DNA from: Bacteroidales bacterium
Lineage (GTDB): Bacteria > Bacteroidota > Bacteroidia > Bacteroidales > UBA932
Direction: 5' to 3'
Length of the DNA: 64,000 nucleotides
Assembly (NCBI GenBank): GCA_017459075.1
Contig: JAFUDQ010000011.1
Span: 89,473 to 153,472 of the forward strand
Under the pieces are notes generated by a model. That model was not told the DNA's origin. It saw nothing but the letters and a program-made list of their open reading frames with translations, and did no database searches. A program made the translations under genes and the position numbers. The stretch's first letter is position 1, and each line of letters begins with the position of its first letter. Below are positions 51,876 to 60,350 of the stretch, piece after piece.

Positions 51876-53480
51876 CTACTCCTCATGCGGAACCGCATAA
51901 ATAACCTTCAGCTTCGGCCTGCGCGCAGCAGCCGGACCATTGAGCCGTCCGCAGTAATACCGGTTTGCATCCAGGACACTCTGGGTAGACGTCGTCGTAG
52001 AAGACGAATTCATCATGGAAGCCATCATCATATAATTATAATAATTATTATAGTAGCTGCTGTAGCCGTAACCGCTTCCGTAACCGTAGCCATAACCACC
52101 GTACATGGAATTATAGTAGCTTGCATACGCCATCTGCTGATAATACTCCGACAGGTCGCTTGATGACGATGACGAACTGGTTATAGTCTCATCAGCCATG
52201 GCCAGGAACCATATATCGTAATTCTCAATCTTGGATTCATCCTCCAGGCGCAGCATCTGCTGAAGATGATAGGTAACGTAAGGAGTATACTTAAGAAGGG
52301 AACGGTTGATGTTACCGGGGTCCTCATCTGAAATGCTGGCATCAGTGATGCCTACGAAAGTCTCCGTGCCGTCATCGCCCACAATCCTGGTGGTAGGACT
52401 CATTGTGGTGGGGAAATACCTCATGTCCACATAGTCATCAGGAAACTCGAAGGGCAGTTCAAGGTATGCCTTGTTTATGACAGCAGTCTTGGGATTGCCA
52501 TGGTTAAGGGTAATCTCCGCAGCGAGCTTGTCCCTTATGGATTTGGCCTTGATAACAGGCTTAAGACCACGCCCGCCCTCGAAATAAGCCACATCGGTCA
52601 CAGAGCCAGCCATATCCTTGCTTGAATGCTCAGACAGAGTGTAAGCAATCTGCGGATAGGAAGAAATACTGGTAGATGTAACCGAAGCCATGTCATATTT
52701 ACTTGCCGGGCCAAGATAGAATACGAAAGACGTATCCTTTACCTCTCCGTCATATTCAGCGGAGAACTTCAGGTTGGCATAGCTTCCCGTGATGCTTCCG
52801 GAAGTAACGGCGATAGGAAGTTTGAACATGTTGATTCTGCCCCCCTCCCCTGCCGGGTCATCAGTAGAAATGACGATGCCGGGGAAACGCTTCAGGTAAA
52901 GCGGCAGGGAATCAAGCTCTTCCTGGGTGATTGTAAGATATTTCTTTGCAAAATCTTCTGTAAAATCAAGAGAAAGGGAGTCAAGACCGTTGCATACAGG
53001 GACGCCGCGGGTAATCCTCTTTGTCTTGTCATAAACCAGCTCCGGAGCGCCCTGGGCCAGATTCATAGGCTTATCAAGCGCATATACATTCACGTTCTGA
53101 AGGATGTTGACCTGATCGAGCTTCTGGCATGAAACGCTGTCATAAGGAGCGGCAAGATGGAAGGCTTTGAACTTCTGCGTGCCTGGCTTTCCGTAATCAA
53201 GAGTATCGGCCACAGGAACGATATAAAAGGCCGATGTCCTTCTTGTAAGGCCGAAGACGCCTTCATCCCTGATGGCTCCGAAGGTGATACGGTAGAGGTT
53301 GTAGCCGGACAGGCTGTCCGCCATCTCCATCCGCATGTCGTCTATATCAATGGTGGTTGTATAGAAGGTATAATTCTGGTTGTCGGGGATAAGCTCCTCT
53401 CCAAGTCTTTCATTTACATCAACACAGGAGGCCGCAAGGGTCATCATCGCCACAAAGCCGCCAAGTAGTTTAAGCTTCAT
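51876..53480 (-). CDS. DUF4270 lipoprotein with Gly/Tyr/Met-rich tail
   Basis: 534 residues; lipoprotein signal ending at AASC. N-terminal ERLGEELIPDNQNYTFYTTT and the following domain pattern (AIRDEGVFGLTRRTSAFYIV) are typical of DUF4270, a family found in Bacteroidota and usually next to glycogen synthase, as here. Near the C-terminus (about 445-505) there is a low-complexity run of Tyr, Gly, Ser and Met (GYGYGYGSGYGYSS, then YYNYMMMASMMNSSSTTT), which most relatives may lack. The last 30 residues return to an ordered sequence. It probably folds as an outer-membrane or periplasmic beta protein; function unknown. Its gene is 3 nt after the glycogen synthase gene. Confidence 0.85.
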   Translation of the reverse strand: MKLKLLGGFVAMMTLAASCVDVNERLGEELIPDNQNYTFYTTTIDIDDMRMEMADSLSGYNLYRITFGAIRDEGVFGLTRRTSAFYIVPVADTLDYGKPGTQKFKAFHLAAPYDSVSCQKLDQVNILQNVNVYALDKPMNLAQGAPELVYDKTKRITRGVPVCNGLDSLSLDFTEDFAKKYLTITQEELDSLPLYLKRFPGIVISTDDPAGEGGRINMFKLPIAVTSGSITGSYANLKFSAEYDGEVKDTSFVFYLGPASKYDMASVTSTSISSYPQIAYTLSEHSSKDMAGSVTDVAYFEGGRGLKPVIKAKSIRDKLAAEITLNHGNPKTAVINKAYLELPFEFPDDYVDMRYFPTTMSPTTRIVGDDGTETFVGITDASISDEDPGNINRSLLKYTPYVTYHLQQMLRLEDESKIENYDIWFLAMADETITSSSSSSSDLSEYYQQMAYASYYNSMYGGYGYGYGSGYGYSSYYNNYYNYMMMASMMNSSSTTTSTQSVLDANRYYCGRLNGPAAARRPKLKVIYAVPHEE

Positions 53481-53483
53481 TTT

Positions 53484-54302
53484 TTACAATTGGTCGTAAA
53501 AACTGTTATAATCATCTATATATGCCCCGCTTTCAATCTTCGCCTCATCAAAAGGCAGCACCGGCAGGCCAAGCTCCTTGCAATAATCCGTGATTTTCGG
53601 GTCGATGGAATCAGAACCAAGGATTATTCCGTCAGAGTACTGGATTCCTGTTTTCGCAAGTTCTATGCCAGTCGCGTTTGAAAGGAACGGAAGATCCTTT
53701 TCAGTAAGGTTTCCGAACACTGCGTCCTTTGCAAAATTCTGCGGGAAACTCTCCTGGGCAATCTCATTGTACAAAGACAGTACAATCTTGCTGGAGGAGA
53801 ATATAGGATCATCGATATAAGTCTTCTTCAGATAGGCCGGGAGCAGATGTGAAATCCAGCCGTGGCAATGGATGACATCCGGGGCCCAGCGCAGTTTCTT
53901 CACGGTCTCCAGCACGCTGCGTGCGAAGAAAATCGCCCGCTCCGCATTATCCTCAAAGAACTTTCCGCTTTCATCGTAAGAAAGCTGCTTGCGCTTGAAG
54001 AAATCCTCGTTGTCAATAAAATACACCTGAAGGCGGGCGGCAGAGATACTTGCCACCTTTATGACGATAGGACGGTCAACATCGCCCACAATGATATTCA
54101 TTCCTGAAAGGCGGATAACCTCATGGAGCTGGTTCTTTCTTTCGTTGATACATCCCCAGCGGGGCATGAAGGAGCGGATTTCTTTCTTCCGTTCCTGAAC
54201 GCCCTGAGGCAGATACCTGCCTATCAATGCCATACGCGACTCCGGAAGATAAGGGAAAATCTCCGAGTTCACGAAAAGGACTCTTTTTGCAGAATCACCC
54301 AT
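53484..54302 (-). CDS. Short glycogen/starch synthase (GT5 N-terminal domain only)
   Basis: 272 residues. It starts with the ADP-glucose synthase pattern VLFVNSEIFPYLPESRMALI and has DVIHCHGWISHLLPAYLK in the first Rossmann domain; the second, ADP-glucose-binding domain of ordinary GT5 synthases is absent. Related Bacteroidota also carry a 270-residue form next to DUF4270, so the short length is normal for the lineage rather than a truncation. The start MGDSAKRVLF is preceded by a promoter element at 54322-54329. Whether it makes glucan alone is unclear. Confidence 0.88.
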   Translation of the reverse strand: MGDSAKRVLFVNSEIFPYLPESRMALIGRYLPQGVQERKKEIRSFMPRWGCINERKNQLHEVIRLSGMNIIVGDVDRPIVIKVASISAARLQVYFIDNEDFFKRKQLSYDESGKFFEDNAERAIFFARSVLETVKKLRWAPDVIHCHGWISHLLPAYLKKTYIDDPIFSSSKIVLSLYNEIAQESFPQNFAKDAVFGNLTEKDLPFLSNATGIELAKTGIQYSDGIILGSDSIDPKITDYCKELGLPVLPFDEAKIESGAYIDDYNSFYDQL

Positions 54303-54321
54303 AATAACAAATTCTATTATA

Positions 54322-54329
54322 CAAAGGTA
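54322..54329 (-). promoter_or_regulatory. -7 element for the glycogen synthase-DUF4270 pair
   Basis: TACCTTTG on the minus strand; TTTG at 54353-54356 is 23 nt upstream, wider than the best spacing. Expected start near 54315. Confidence 0.5.
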
Positions 54330-54383
54330 CGGATTTTTTTTGAATTACTTTCCAAAAACTTGGCGTATTCTGCAATGTTTTGC

Positions 54384-54391
54384 TATCTTTG
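54384..54391 (+). promoter_or_regulatory. -7 element for the ftsX-uppP-lpxH unit
   Basis: TATCTTTG, with TTGG (54360-54363) 20 nt upstream as an imperfect -33. Start near 54398, only about 12 nt before the ATG at 54410. Confidence 0.55.
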
Positions 54392-54409
54392 ACCGATATT
54401 TGGCAAGAT

Positions 54410-55288
54410 ATGGCTCATAAAGAGAACAAAATAATGCGGCGCCGCCTGGCCAACGCCTACCTTTCATCCCTGGTCAGCATCAGTCTTGTACTGCTGCTGG
54501 TTGGCATTGCCGCCCTGCTCCTGATTAACTCCAAGAACGTGTCGGACTACTTCAAGAAAAACATGAGGATGTCTGTGATGTACAAGCCCGAAGTAACTGA
54601 GCAGCAGGCCCTTGAACACCAGCCGGAGCTGAATTCCATGCCATTCGTGGCAACATCGGAATTTATATCAAGGGAAAGGGGCGAACAGGAGATGAAGGCG
54701 ATGCTGGGAGAAGATTTCCTCTCAGTTTTTGAAACTTCGCCGGTTCCGGTTTCGGTGGATATCACCCTGAAGCCGGAGTATGTAACAGCCGACAGCCTGG
54801 AGGTCGTTACCAAAGCCATCGGCAAATCAAAACTGGTAGAGGAGGTTGTCTTCCAGAAAACGCTGATTGACGCCCTTAATACCAACCTCGGACGGATATC
54901 GGCCTTCCTGATGATTGCAATAGTGCTGCTGCTCTTCGTGTCTTCCGTCCTCATCGGCAACACAATCCGCCTGAATGTGTACGACAAGCGCTTTACCGTT
55001 CATACGATGAAGCTGGTTGGCGCAACGAAGGGTTTCATCCGCAAGCCGTTCCTTGTAAAATCAGCCTTCATGGGCCTATTCGCCGCCCTGATAGCAATAA
55101 TTATGCTGGTAGCGCTGCTCTTTGTGCTGAAGCGGGAGCTGCCGCAGCTCTTTGAACTCTTTACTCCGGGCATGCTGCTTGTAGTAATGGGGATAGTGAT
55201 TGCCTCCGGACTGCTGATTTGCGTTGTCAGCACTTATTTCCTGGTTGGCAAACTCGTTTCACTGGACAAATCTGAATTGTACTATTAA
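54410..55288 (+). CDS. ftsX: Cell-division protein FtsX
   Basis: 292 residues from the ATG at 54410; the ATG 30 nt upstream lies before the promoter's start site. FtsX has a cytoplasmic N-terminus (KENKIMRRRLANAYLSS), a first membrane helix, an extracellular domain of about 100 residues (RMSVMYKPEVTEQQALE) and three more helices, with HTMKLVGATKGFIRKPF as the conserved loop. With the ATPase FtsE, encoded elsewhere, it controls cell-wall hydrolases at the septum. It is followed by DUF3098 and uppP, a conserved arrangement. Confidence 0.93.
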   Translation: MAHKENKIMRRRLANAYLSSLVSISLVLLLVGIAALLLINSKNVSDYFKKNMRMSVMYKPEVTEQQALEHQPELNSMPFVATSEFISRERGEQEMKAMLGEDFLSVFETSPVPVSVDITLKPEYVTADSLEVVTKAIGKSKLVEEVVFQKTLIDALNTNLGRISAFLMIAIVLLLFVSSVLIGNTIRLNVYDKRFTVHTMKLVGATKGFIRKPFLVKSAFMGLFAALIAIIMLVALLFVLKRELPQLFELFTPGMLLVVMGIVIASGLLICVVSTYFLVGKLVSLDKSELYY

Positions 55289-55291
55289 TTT

Positions 55292-55528
55292 ATGGATAAG
55301 AATTTTGCAATGACTCCCAAGGGCCTCAGACTGCTGATTGTCGGTCTGCTGGTCATGATTGCGGGGTACTTCCTTATGGCAGGCGGCGGTAGTGACGACC
55401 CTGCCGTTTTCAATGAGTCGATGTTTGATTTTCGGCGTACGGTGGCCGCTCCGCTGGTGATTCTCTGCGGCGTAGCAATTGAAATCATCGCCATCATGGG
55501 TTCATTCAAAAATAAAAAGGAGAAATAA
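55292..55528 (+). CDS. DUF3098 small membrane protein
   Basis: 78 residues with two membrane helices (LLIVGLLVMIAGYFLM; APLVILCGVAIEIIAIMGSF) separated by a short outer loop, matching DUF3098. In Bacteroidota it regularly lies between ftsX and uppP, here 3 nt from each. Function unknown; a part in envelope assembly or division is inferred from position. Confidence 0.85.
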   Translation: MDKNFAMTPKGLRLLIVGLLVMIAGYFLMAGGGSDDPAVFNESMFDFRRTVAAPLVILCGVAIEIIAIMGSFKNKKEK

Positions 55529-55531
55529 GAT

Positions 55532-56350
55532 ATGGATTGGTGGCAGGCTATAATCCTTGGCATTGTCCAGGGGCTGACAGAGTTCCTTCCCGTGAGCAGC
55601 AGCGGACATCTGATGATTTTCAAAGAGATTCTTGGGGCCGATGCCGAAGGGTTCCTGGATTTTACCGTTACCGTTCATTTTGCCACGGTGCTCAGTACCC
55701 TTATCGTTTTCTGGGCCGCTATACGCAAGCTTCTTCTTGGGCTTCTTAAGTTCAAATATAATGAGGAGACGGACTATGTGATTAAGCTGCTGGTCTCCAT
55801 GATTCCCGTGGCGATTGTAGGCTTTGCCTTCAAAGACCAGGTAGAGGCCCTGTTTGGCGAAAACCTTGTACATGTTGCCTATGGCCTTATCGCTACCGCG
55901 ATTCTTCTGTGGTTCTCTGACATTGCCGGCAAAGTGTTCAAGGCCCGCGCCGGAGAAAAGGCCCGCAATGGCATCACATGGTGGCAGGCTCTGATAGTGG
56001 GTATCGGCCAGGCACTGGCCGTAGCTCCGGGCGTTTCACGCAGCGGAACCACCATCGCAACAGGACTCATCACCGGTGTCCGCAGGGACGTCATGGCCCA
56101 GTTCTCCTTCCTGATGGTGCTTATCCCCATCATCGGCGAACAAGGCCTTACCATACTTAAGGCGGCAACGGGGCATTCAGAGTCAACCGGAAGCGTAGGC
56201 GTGCTTTGCCTGCTGCTTGGCTTCATCTTCGCCTTCATTTCCGGCCTCTTCGCCTGCAAGGCGATGGTTGCCCTGGTTCGCAAGGCCCGTCTTGGCTGGT
56301 TCTCTGTATACTGCCTTGCCGTAGCCATACTAATCATTGTCCTGACATAG
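55532..56350 (+). CDS. uppP: Undecaprenyl-diphosphate phosphatase
   Basis: 272 residues, BacA family, about 8 membrane helices. The family motifs are GLTEFLPVSSSGHLMIF near residue 20, with the catalytic Glu/Ser/His, and APGVSRSGTTIATGL in the second half. It recycles undecaprenyl pyrophosphate to the carrier lipid for cell wall and O-antigen building and gives bacitracin tolerance. 3 nt after the DUF3098 gene. Confidence 0.97.
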   Translation: MDWWQAIILGIVQGLTEFLPVSSSGHLMIFKEILGADAEGFLDFTVTVHFATVLSTLIVFWAAIRKLLLGLLKFKYNEETDYVIKLLVSMIPVAIVGFAFKDQVEALFGENLVHVAYGLIATAILLWFSDIAGKVFKARAGEKARNGITWWQALIVGIGQALAVAPGVSRSGTTIATGLITGVRRDVMAQFSFLMVLIPIIGEQGLTILKAATGHSESTGSVGVLCLLLGFIFAFISGLFACKAMVALVRKARLGWFSVYCLAVAILIIVLT

Positions 56351-56359
56351 CCTCCCTGT

Positions 56360-57112
56360 ATGGCCGACCGTTCCCTGACTTTCTTCGCCTCTGACGTTCA
56401 CCTTGGCCTGAATGTAGCAGACCCTGCCGCCCGGGAAGCCCGTTTTACGGCCTTCCTTAAGGCCATTCCTGCCGAACGGACGGAAGCCCTGTATTTACTT
56501 GGGGATATCTGGGATTTCTGGTATGAATACAAGCACGTGGTGCCAAAAGGCTATGTAAAAGTGTTTGCGGCCCTGACGGAGCTTATTGAAAAAGGGGTCC
56601 GGGTGTATTTCTTCCCGGGTAACCACGACATCTGGGCCTACCATTATTTTGAGAGCCTTGGCATTACGGTGGTTCGCGACCGCTGGCTGATAACCGAAAT
56701 AGGAGGAAAGACCTTCTGCCTGTCCCACGGAGACGGCCTGGGACGCGGAATGTATGGCTATAAATTCATGAGGGCTATTTTCCACGGACGCTTCTTCCAA
56801 GTTCTGTTCAGCACACTTCACCCGCGCCTTGCCTTTGGAATAGGCCAAGCCTGGTCCCGCAGGAGCCGCCTTGCCAAAAGGCACAAATACGTGTTCAAAG
56901 GAGAAAAAGAGCCGCTTTATGAGTGGGCTTCAGAAATGGCGGACCGCCAGAAGACAGACTATTTCATCTTCGGGCACTATCACTGCCCCTACTCCGCCAC
57001 CCTGCCGTCCGGGGCGGAATTTATATTGCTGGAAGACTGGATGGAAGGCTCTCCGTACCTGTGCTTCAGCCCCAGCCTTGGAATGTCCGGCAGCTTGCCG
57101 AATATGGAGTAA
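56360..57112 (+). CDS. lpxH: UDP-2,3-diacylglucosamine diphosphatase, LpxH-like
   Basis: 250 residues of the metallophosphoesterase fold. All five metal-binding blocks are present: FFASDVHLGLN, LLGDIWDFWYEY, FFPGNHDIWAYHYFESLG, CLSHGDGLG and FGHYHCP. It hydrolyses UDP-2,3-diacylglucosamine to lipid X in lipid A synthesis, on the inner face of the membrane. Bacteroidota members are about 250-260 residues, as here. The 3' 124 nt lie antisense to the next gene, so both genes share that stretch. Confidence 0.9.
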   Translation: MADRSLTFFASDVHLGLNVADPAAREARFTAFLKAIPAERTEALYLLGDIWDFWYEYKHVVPKGYVKVFAALTELIEKGVRVYFFPGNHDIWAYHYFESLGITVVRDRWLITEIGGKTFCLSHGDGLGRGMYGYKFMRAIFHGRFFQVLFSTLHPRLAFGIGQAWSRRSRLAKRHKYVFKGEKEPLYEWASEMADRQKTDYFIFGHYHCPYSATLPSGAEFILLEDWMEGSPYLCFSPSLGMSGSLPNME

Positions 57113-57708
57113 TAAAAGCCTTCAAACTCCCCTCTATGCCACATTTGGACAAGTTCTTCAGTTTGCTTGTCTATTCCTTCCGGATCGTATTTTTTCTTGA
57201 GGTCCGCCCCGAAGAGTTTTCCTACGCCCTGCCAGAATCCGGCGGCAACGGTGCTCTTGTATTGTTTGATTAGTTCATATGGGGGTTCCCCGGTTTCACG
57301 GTCAATCAGCCGGAGCATCAGTTGGCCCTGGCTTATGGTAAGGCGCCGGAGCGGCTTCTCATAGGCCTTGAAAAGCTTCTTCTGCAACTTGTCAACATGC
57401 TTTTGCTTTGCCCGGCGGCCCATATTGTCAGCTTCAAAGGTGCTGTCTGTTTCTTCCATTATTTCCTTGGCCAGAAGGGCGTAAGGATAAACTTTGCTGA
57501 AGTTGTGGACGAGTTTGTAATACTTTCTCCACTGCTTTCCTTTCTTTTTGCCGACATATACGTAAGACGGCCTGATATTGTCGTAATAAATGGTGTCGCC
57601 GTTCTGGACCACGTAGGGCAGGAAGTTGCTTATCTGGGCCTCCATCGGCACAGAAAGCAAAAAGGCCGTTACGGCCAAAAGCAGATATGAAAGTTTGCGT
57701 TTCACCAA
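56989..57708 (-). CDS. DUF4294 secreted protein
   Basis: 239 residues with a signal peptide (LLLAVTAFLLSVPMEAQ). The body is typical of DUF4294: NGDTIYYDNIRPSYVYVGKK, KVYPYALLAKEIMEETD and GEFEGFYYSIFGKLPDIP. Family members are about 200 residues; the final 30-odd residues here (LKHRYGEPSIQSSSNINSAP) lie beyond the usual domain and within the opposite-strand lpxH gene, so they may be a later extension. Function unknown. Confidence 0.85.
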   Translation of the reverse strand: MVKRKLSYLLLAVTAFLLSVPMEAQISNFLPYVVQNGDTIYYDNIRPSYVYVGKKKGKQWRKYYKLVHNFSKVYPYALLAKEIMEETDSTFEADNMGRRAKQKHVDKLQKKLFKAYEKPLRRLTISQGQLMLRLIDRETGEPPYELIKQYKSTVAAGFWQGVGKLFGADLKKKYDPEGIDKQTEELVQMWHRGEFEGFYYSIFGKLPDIPRLGLKHRYGEPSIQSSSNINSAPDGRVAE

Positions 57709-57741
57709 TTACTTGTTCACAGCAAAAAGCATTCCAGCAAA

Positions 57742-57770
57742 TAAAATAAGGGCCGCTAGAAAGCAGCCCC
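57742..57770 (-). terminator. Terminator of acpP
   Basis: GGGCTGCT (57762-57769 on the minus strand) pairs with AGCGGCCC (57750-57757) using one G-T pair, loop TTCT, followed by a T-rich stretch through 57742. Confidence 0.65.
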
Positions 57771-57793
57771 CATTTGTATCGCACTTCGAAATA

Positions 57794-58042
57794 TTATTTC
57801 TCAGCAACTTTAGCCTCTACATAGTTGATGGCATCTGCAACAGTGCTGATACCGGAAGCGTCCTCATCGGGAATCTTGATATCAAACACGCGCTCGAACT
57901 CCATAAGAAGCTCTACAGTGTCAAGAGAATCTGCACCAAGATCATTGGTGAAGTTTGCGCTTTCGGTAACCTCTGACTCCTCAACACCGAGTTTGTCAAC
58001 GATGATGGCTTTTACCTGTTTTACAACATCTTCCTTTGCCAT
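57794..58042 (-). CDS. acpP: Acyl carrier protein
   Basis: 82 residues. The phosphopantetheine site is the Ser of [12 protein letters not shown] at about position 40, in the helical bundle typical of fatty-acid ACP. Acidic. It carries acyl chains in fatty acid and lipid A synthesis. Upstream (58043-58211) is a spacer with a small leader hairpin (CGGAGA/TCTCCG near 58089-58107) and a weak -7-like TTACTTTG at 58113-58120. Downstream there is a terminator and then DUF4294, so fabF, the usual partner in Bacteroides, is not adjacent. Confidence 0.96.
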   Translation of the reverse strand: MAKEDVVKQVKAIIVDKLGVEESEVTESANFTNDLGADSLDTVELLMEFERVFDIKIPDEDASGISTVADAINYVEAKVAEK

Positions 58043-58211
58043 AATAATAAAATTTAGTTTATGTTAATAATACACTTTTTCTAGTTTTTGCGGAGACGGT
58101 TCTCCGTATTACGTGGCAAAGTAAATAAAAAAATCCGAGAAATAAAAACATTCCCGGAATTTTAATGATTTACACCATTGATTCGCTAATATTAACCCTT
58201 GTATGTTAGCA

Positions 58212-60350
58212 TCAGAAACGCCATGTCAGCTGAAGAGTTGGCATTATTGGAAGAATGCTAAGTTGTTTCCATTGCCCGTCCTCATAAAAATACTGATAAG
58301 CGTTGTGCTTGTTAAACAAATTGAAAACAGAGAGTGTGGCGCTGACAGCCTGCTTGCCGAAAGAATATGTAAACGAATAGCCGACGTCGGTTCGGAAATA
58401 CAGCGGAAGGCGATAATTGTTAAGTTCGCTCATATCTTCCAAATGCAATAATCCGTTTCCGGTTTCGTCTCCGGGGTTCGGAACATCATACCCGCCTTGG
58501 GAGGTCGTCATAAGATGACCCGAACTTATAATAAAAGCCAAGCTTAACCTCTGCTCAATAGTCTTTGAACGCCCTGTTTTTTTCTTGTAGAAAAGAACGT
58601 CCCCGGTTGCCGTCAGAATATGAGGCCTGTCAAAACGGAAATTGAATTCTTTGCCGAAATTCAGCTCTTCATACTGCCGTTTAGACTTGGAGTAAGTATA
58701 TGCGATATTGGCATTTACAGTTGGTGACTTTAGAATAAGCGATAGTTCAATGCCCTTAGAGCTTCCCTCTCCGCCAACCAGTTCTTTTGTGTCTATATTA
58801 TCATGGACGCCAAAAGCATGAGATATATGTTTGAAGCTTACAAGCCCCTCCATTTTTCTCATGAATGTACCCAGGGTATAACTCAACTCTGCGTCTTCAA
58901 AAATGCGGCTTGCTCCAAACACGCCCAGATATGCCTGATTCATCATTTCAGCAGGAAAGTCATAGTCACAGGCTGTAATCAAATCCTGGCTCCAACCGGA
59001 AGGCAGCCCCTCAAAAACATGATAAAACTGGAAAGCCCTGTCAAATGTCGCCTCTATTCCGTGTTTCTTGAAATAATAAAAATCAATCAGGGCATGAATA
59101 TCCGTTTTATTGAATTTGACAGTGTCTTTTCCTATCAGGTTTTTGTAGTTTGAAGGACGTACAGAGGCCCTGGCTTCTATCAGATTCTCTTTTTGCAGGA
59201 CAAGCTCTGCGAACCACGACTTAGTAGTATAATCTGTTTTCCCGTCCAGGCTGCTTTCTTCGTTCAACTGGGCGGTAGTGGTGTACTCTGATTTATTCTT
59301 TGTCTTGCTGGCACCTAAATTCACAGCGGCATATTTGCCTATGTCAAGATGATACTGAAGTTTTACTCCTTTCTCTGCTCCGGAAGTGGTTATTTCCAGA
59401 TGCCTCAGAAGGCCAACGTACCTGGCGTCCGACCTGTATATAAACTCTTTATGCCCCGTGGATGATTCAGTCTTATAGCCAGAGAACTCTATCGTTCCGT
59501 ATTTTCCGGCATTAATCTTAAGGCCCGCCTTATATGCCTTTTCGTCTGACGATAGCTTTTCTGCACCGGTGCGGTAAGTATAGTCGAACCCGTCTTCGGT
59601 TTTAAAATACATTGCATCAAGGGACAACCACCTTGCGGGTTTCCACACCGCATTTGCCATTGCATCATATGATTTACCGCCGATGTCGCTTATCTTGACG
59701 CTGTTGTCACTTTCTGCATAATGTGTAATAGCCTTATTCGCAATTTTCAGCGCCGGAGAAACGCGGTATGAGGCCCTGGCTGTAAAGGTGTTTCCGACAG
59801 GCACCTCTAAAAACGCCTCTTCCATAAAGGGAGAAACAGAAAGCGCGCCCCCAATTTTGTCTGCTATATTTGATTTTAGTGTTATTTCCGTAAAAGAAGA
59901 CGTTTGGTTGCCCGACGACGGCTTCATGCCTCCTGTATAAAAACTCATGGAGGAAATCATTTCCGACGGGAAAGAAGAAACCAATCCCAACAAATGACTT
60001 GACCTGTGAAGCGGGACCCCATTCAATTCTACCCTGTTACCGCCGGTTCCGGAGCCACGAACATAACTGGCAGAAGAGCCTTCCATTCCGAAAGAGACTC
60101 CCGGCTTGAAAGAAATAGTCTTTACTATATCGTTTACGCCCAGAGTTGATACCAGCCTTCCGCTGATTTCCGGAGTAACAATGCTTTTGTTTCCAGTGGA
60201 TGGAGGCGTATAATAAGAACTGATTACAGAGCTGTCTATCCTCTCTACACGCAAGGTTGTATCTTGCGCGGCCATTTTTACTTCAAGCAAAATGGCTGCT
60301 GACAGAAAGGCTATCAAGCGTAATATGTTATTTTTAGTTTTGTTTACCAT
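58212..60350 (-). CDS. TonB-dependent receptor, non-SusC type
   Basis: 712 residues. A short N-terminal part follows the signal sequence (VKMAAQD), and a plug domain occupies about 55-170 (GVNDIVKTISFKPGVSFGME, SYVRGSGTGGNRVELNGVPL). The rest is the barrel, ending in LQLTWRF with the terminal aromatic residue. No carboxypeptidase-like N-terminal domain, which sets it apart from the SusC protein. With the DUF4249-like lipoprotein just upstream (7-nt overlap) it makes a receptor-lipoprotein pair, perhaps for a peptide or metal complex given the C10 protease in the same operon. The coding sequence is A+T-richer than most of the window. Confidence 0.88.
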   Translation of the reverse strand: MVNKTKNNILRLIAFLSAAILLEVKMAAQDTTLRVERIDSSVISSYYTPPSTGNKSIVTPEISGRLVSTLGVNDIVKTISFKPGVSFGMEGSSASYVRGSGTGGNRVELNGVPLHRSSHLLGLVSSFPSEMISSMSFYTGGMKPSSGNQTSSFTEITLKSNIADKIGGALSVSPFMEEAFLEVPVGNTFTARASYRVSPALKIANKAITHYAESDNSVKISDIGGKSYDAMANAVWKPARWLSLDAMYFKTEDGFDYTYRTGAEKLSSDEKAYKAGLKINAGKYGTIEFSGYKTESSTGHKEFIYRSDARYVGLLRHLEITTSGAEKGVKLQYHLDIGKYAAVNLGASKTKNKSEYTTTAQLNEESSLDGKTDYTTKSWFAELVLQKENLIEARASVRPSNYKNLIGKDTVKFNKTDIHALIDFYYFKKHGIEATFDRAFQFYHVFEGLPSGWSQDLITACDYDFPAEMMNQAYLGVFGASRIFEDAELSYTLGTFMRKMEGLVSFKHISHAFGVHDNIDTKELVGGEGSSKGIELSLILKSPTVNANIAYTYSKSKRQYEELNFGKEFNFRFDRPHILTATGDVLFYKKKTGRSKTIEQRLSLAFIISSGHLMTTSQGGYDVPNPGDETGNGLLHLEDMSELNNYRLPLYFRTDVGYSFTYSFGKQAVSATLSVFNLFNKHNAYQYFYEDGQWKQLSILPIMPTLQLTWRF

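Noticed and set aside
51885-52163. A 92-codon plus-strand frame rich in Ile and Val
   Set aside because: It is the shadow of the Tyr/Gly/Met codon repeats of the DUF4270 gene.
53484-54302. Truncated glycogen synthase pseudogene
   Set aside because: The one-domain form beside DUF4270 is usual in Bacteroidota and the frame is intact, so it is not treated as broken.
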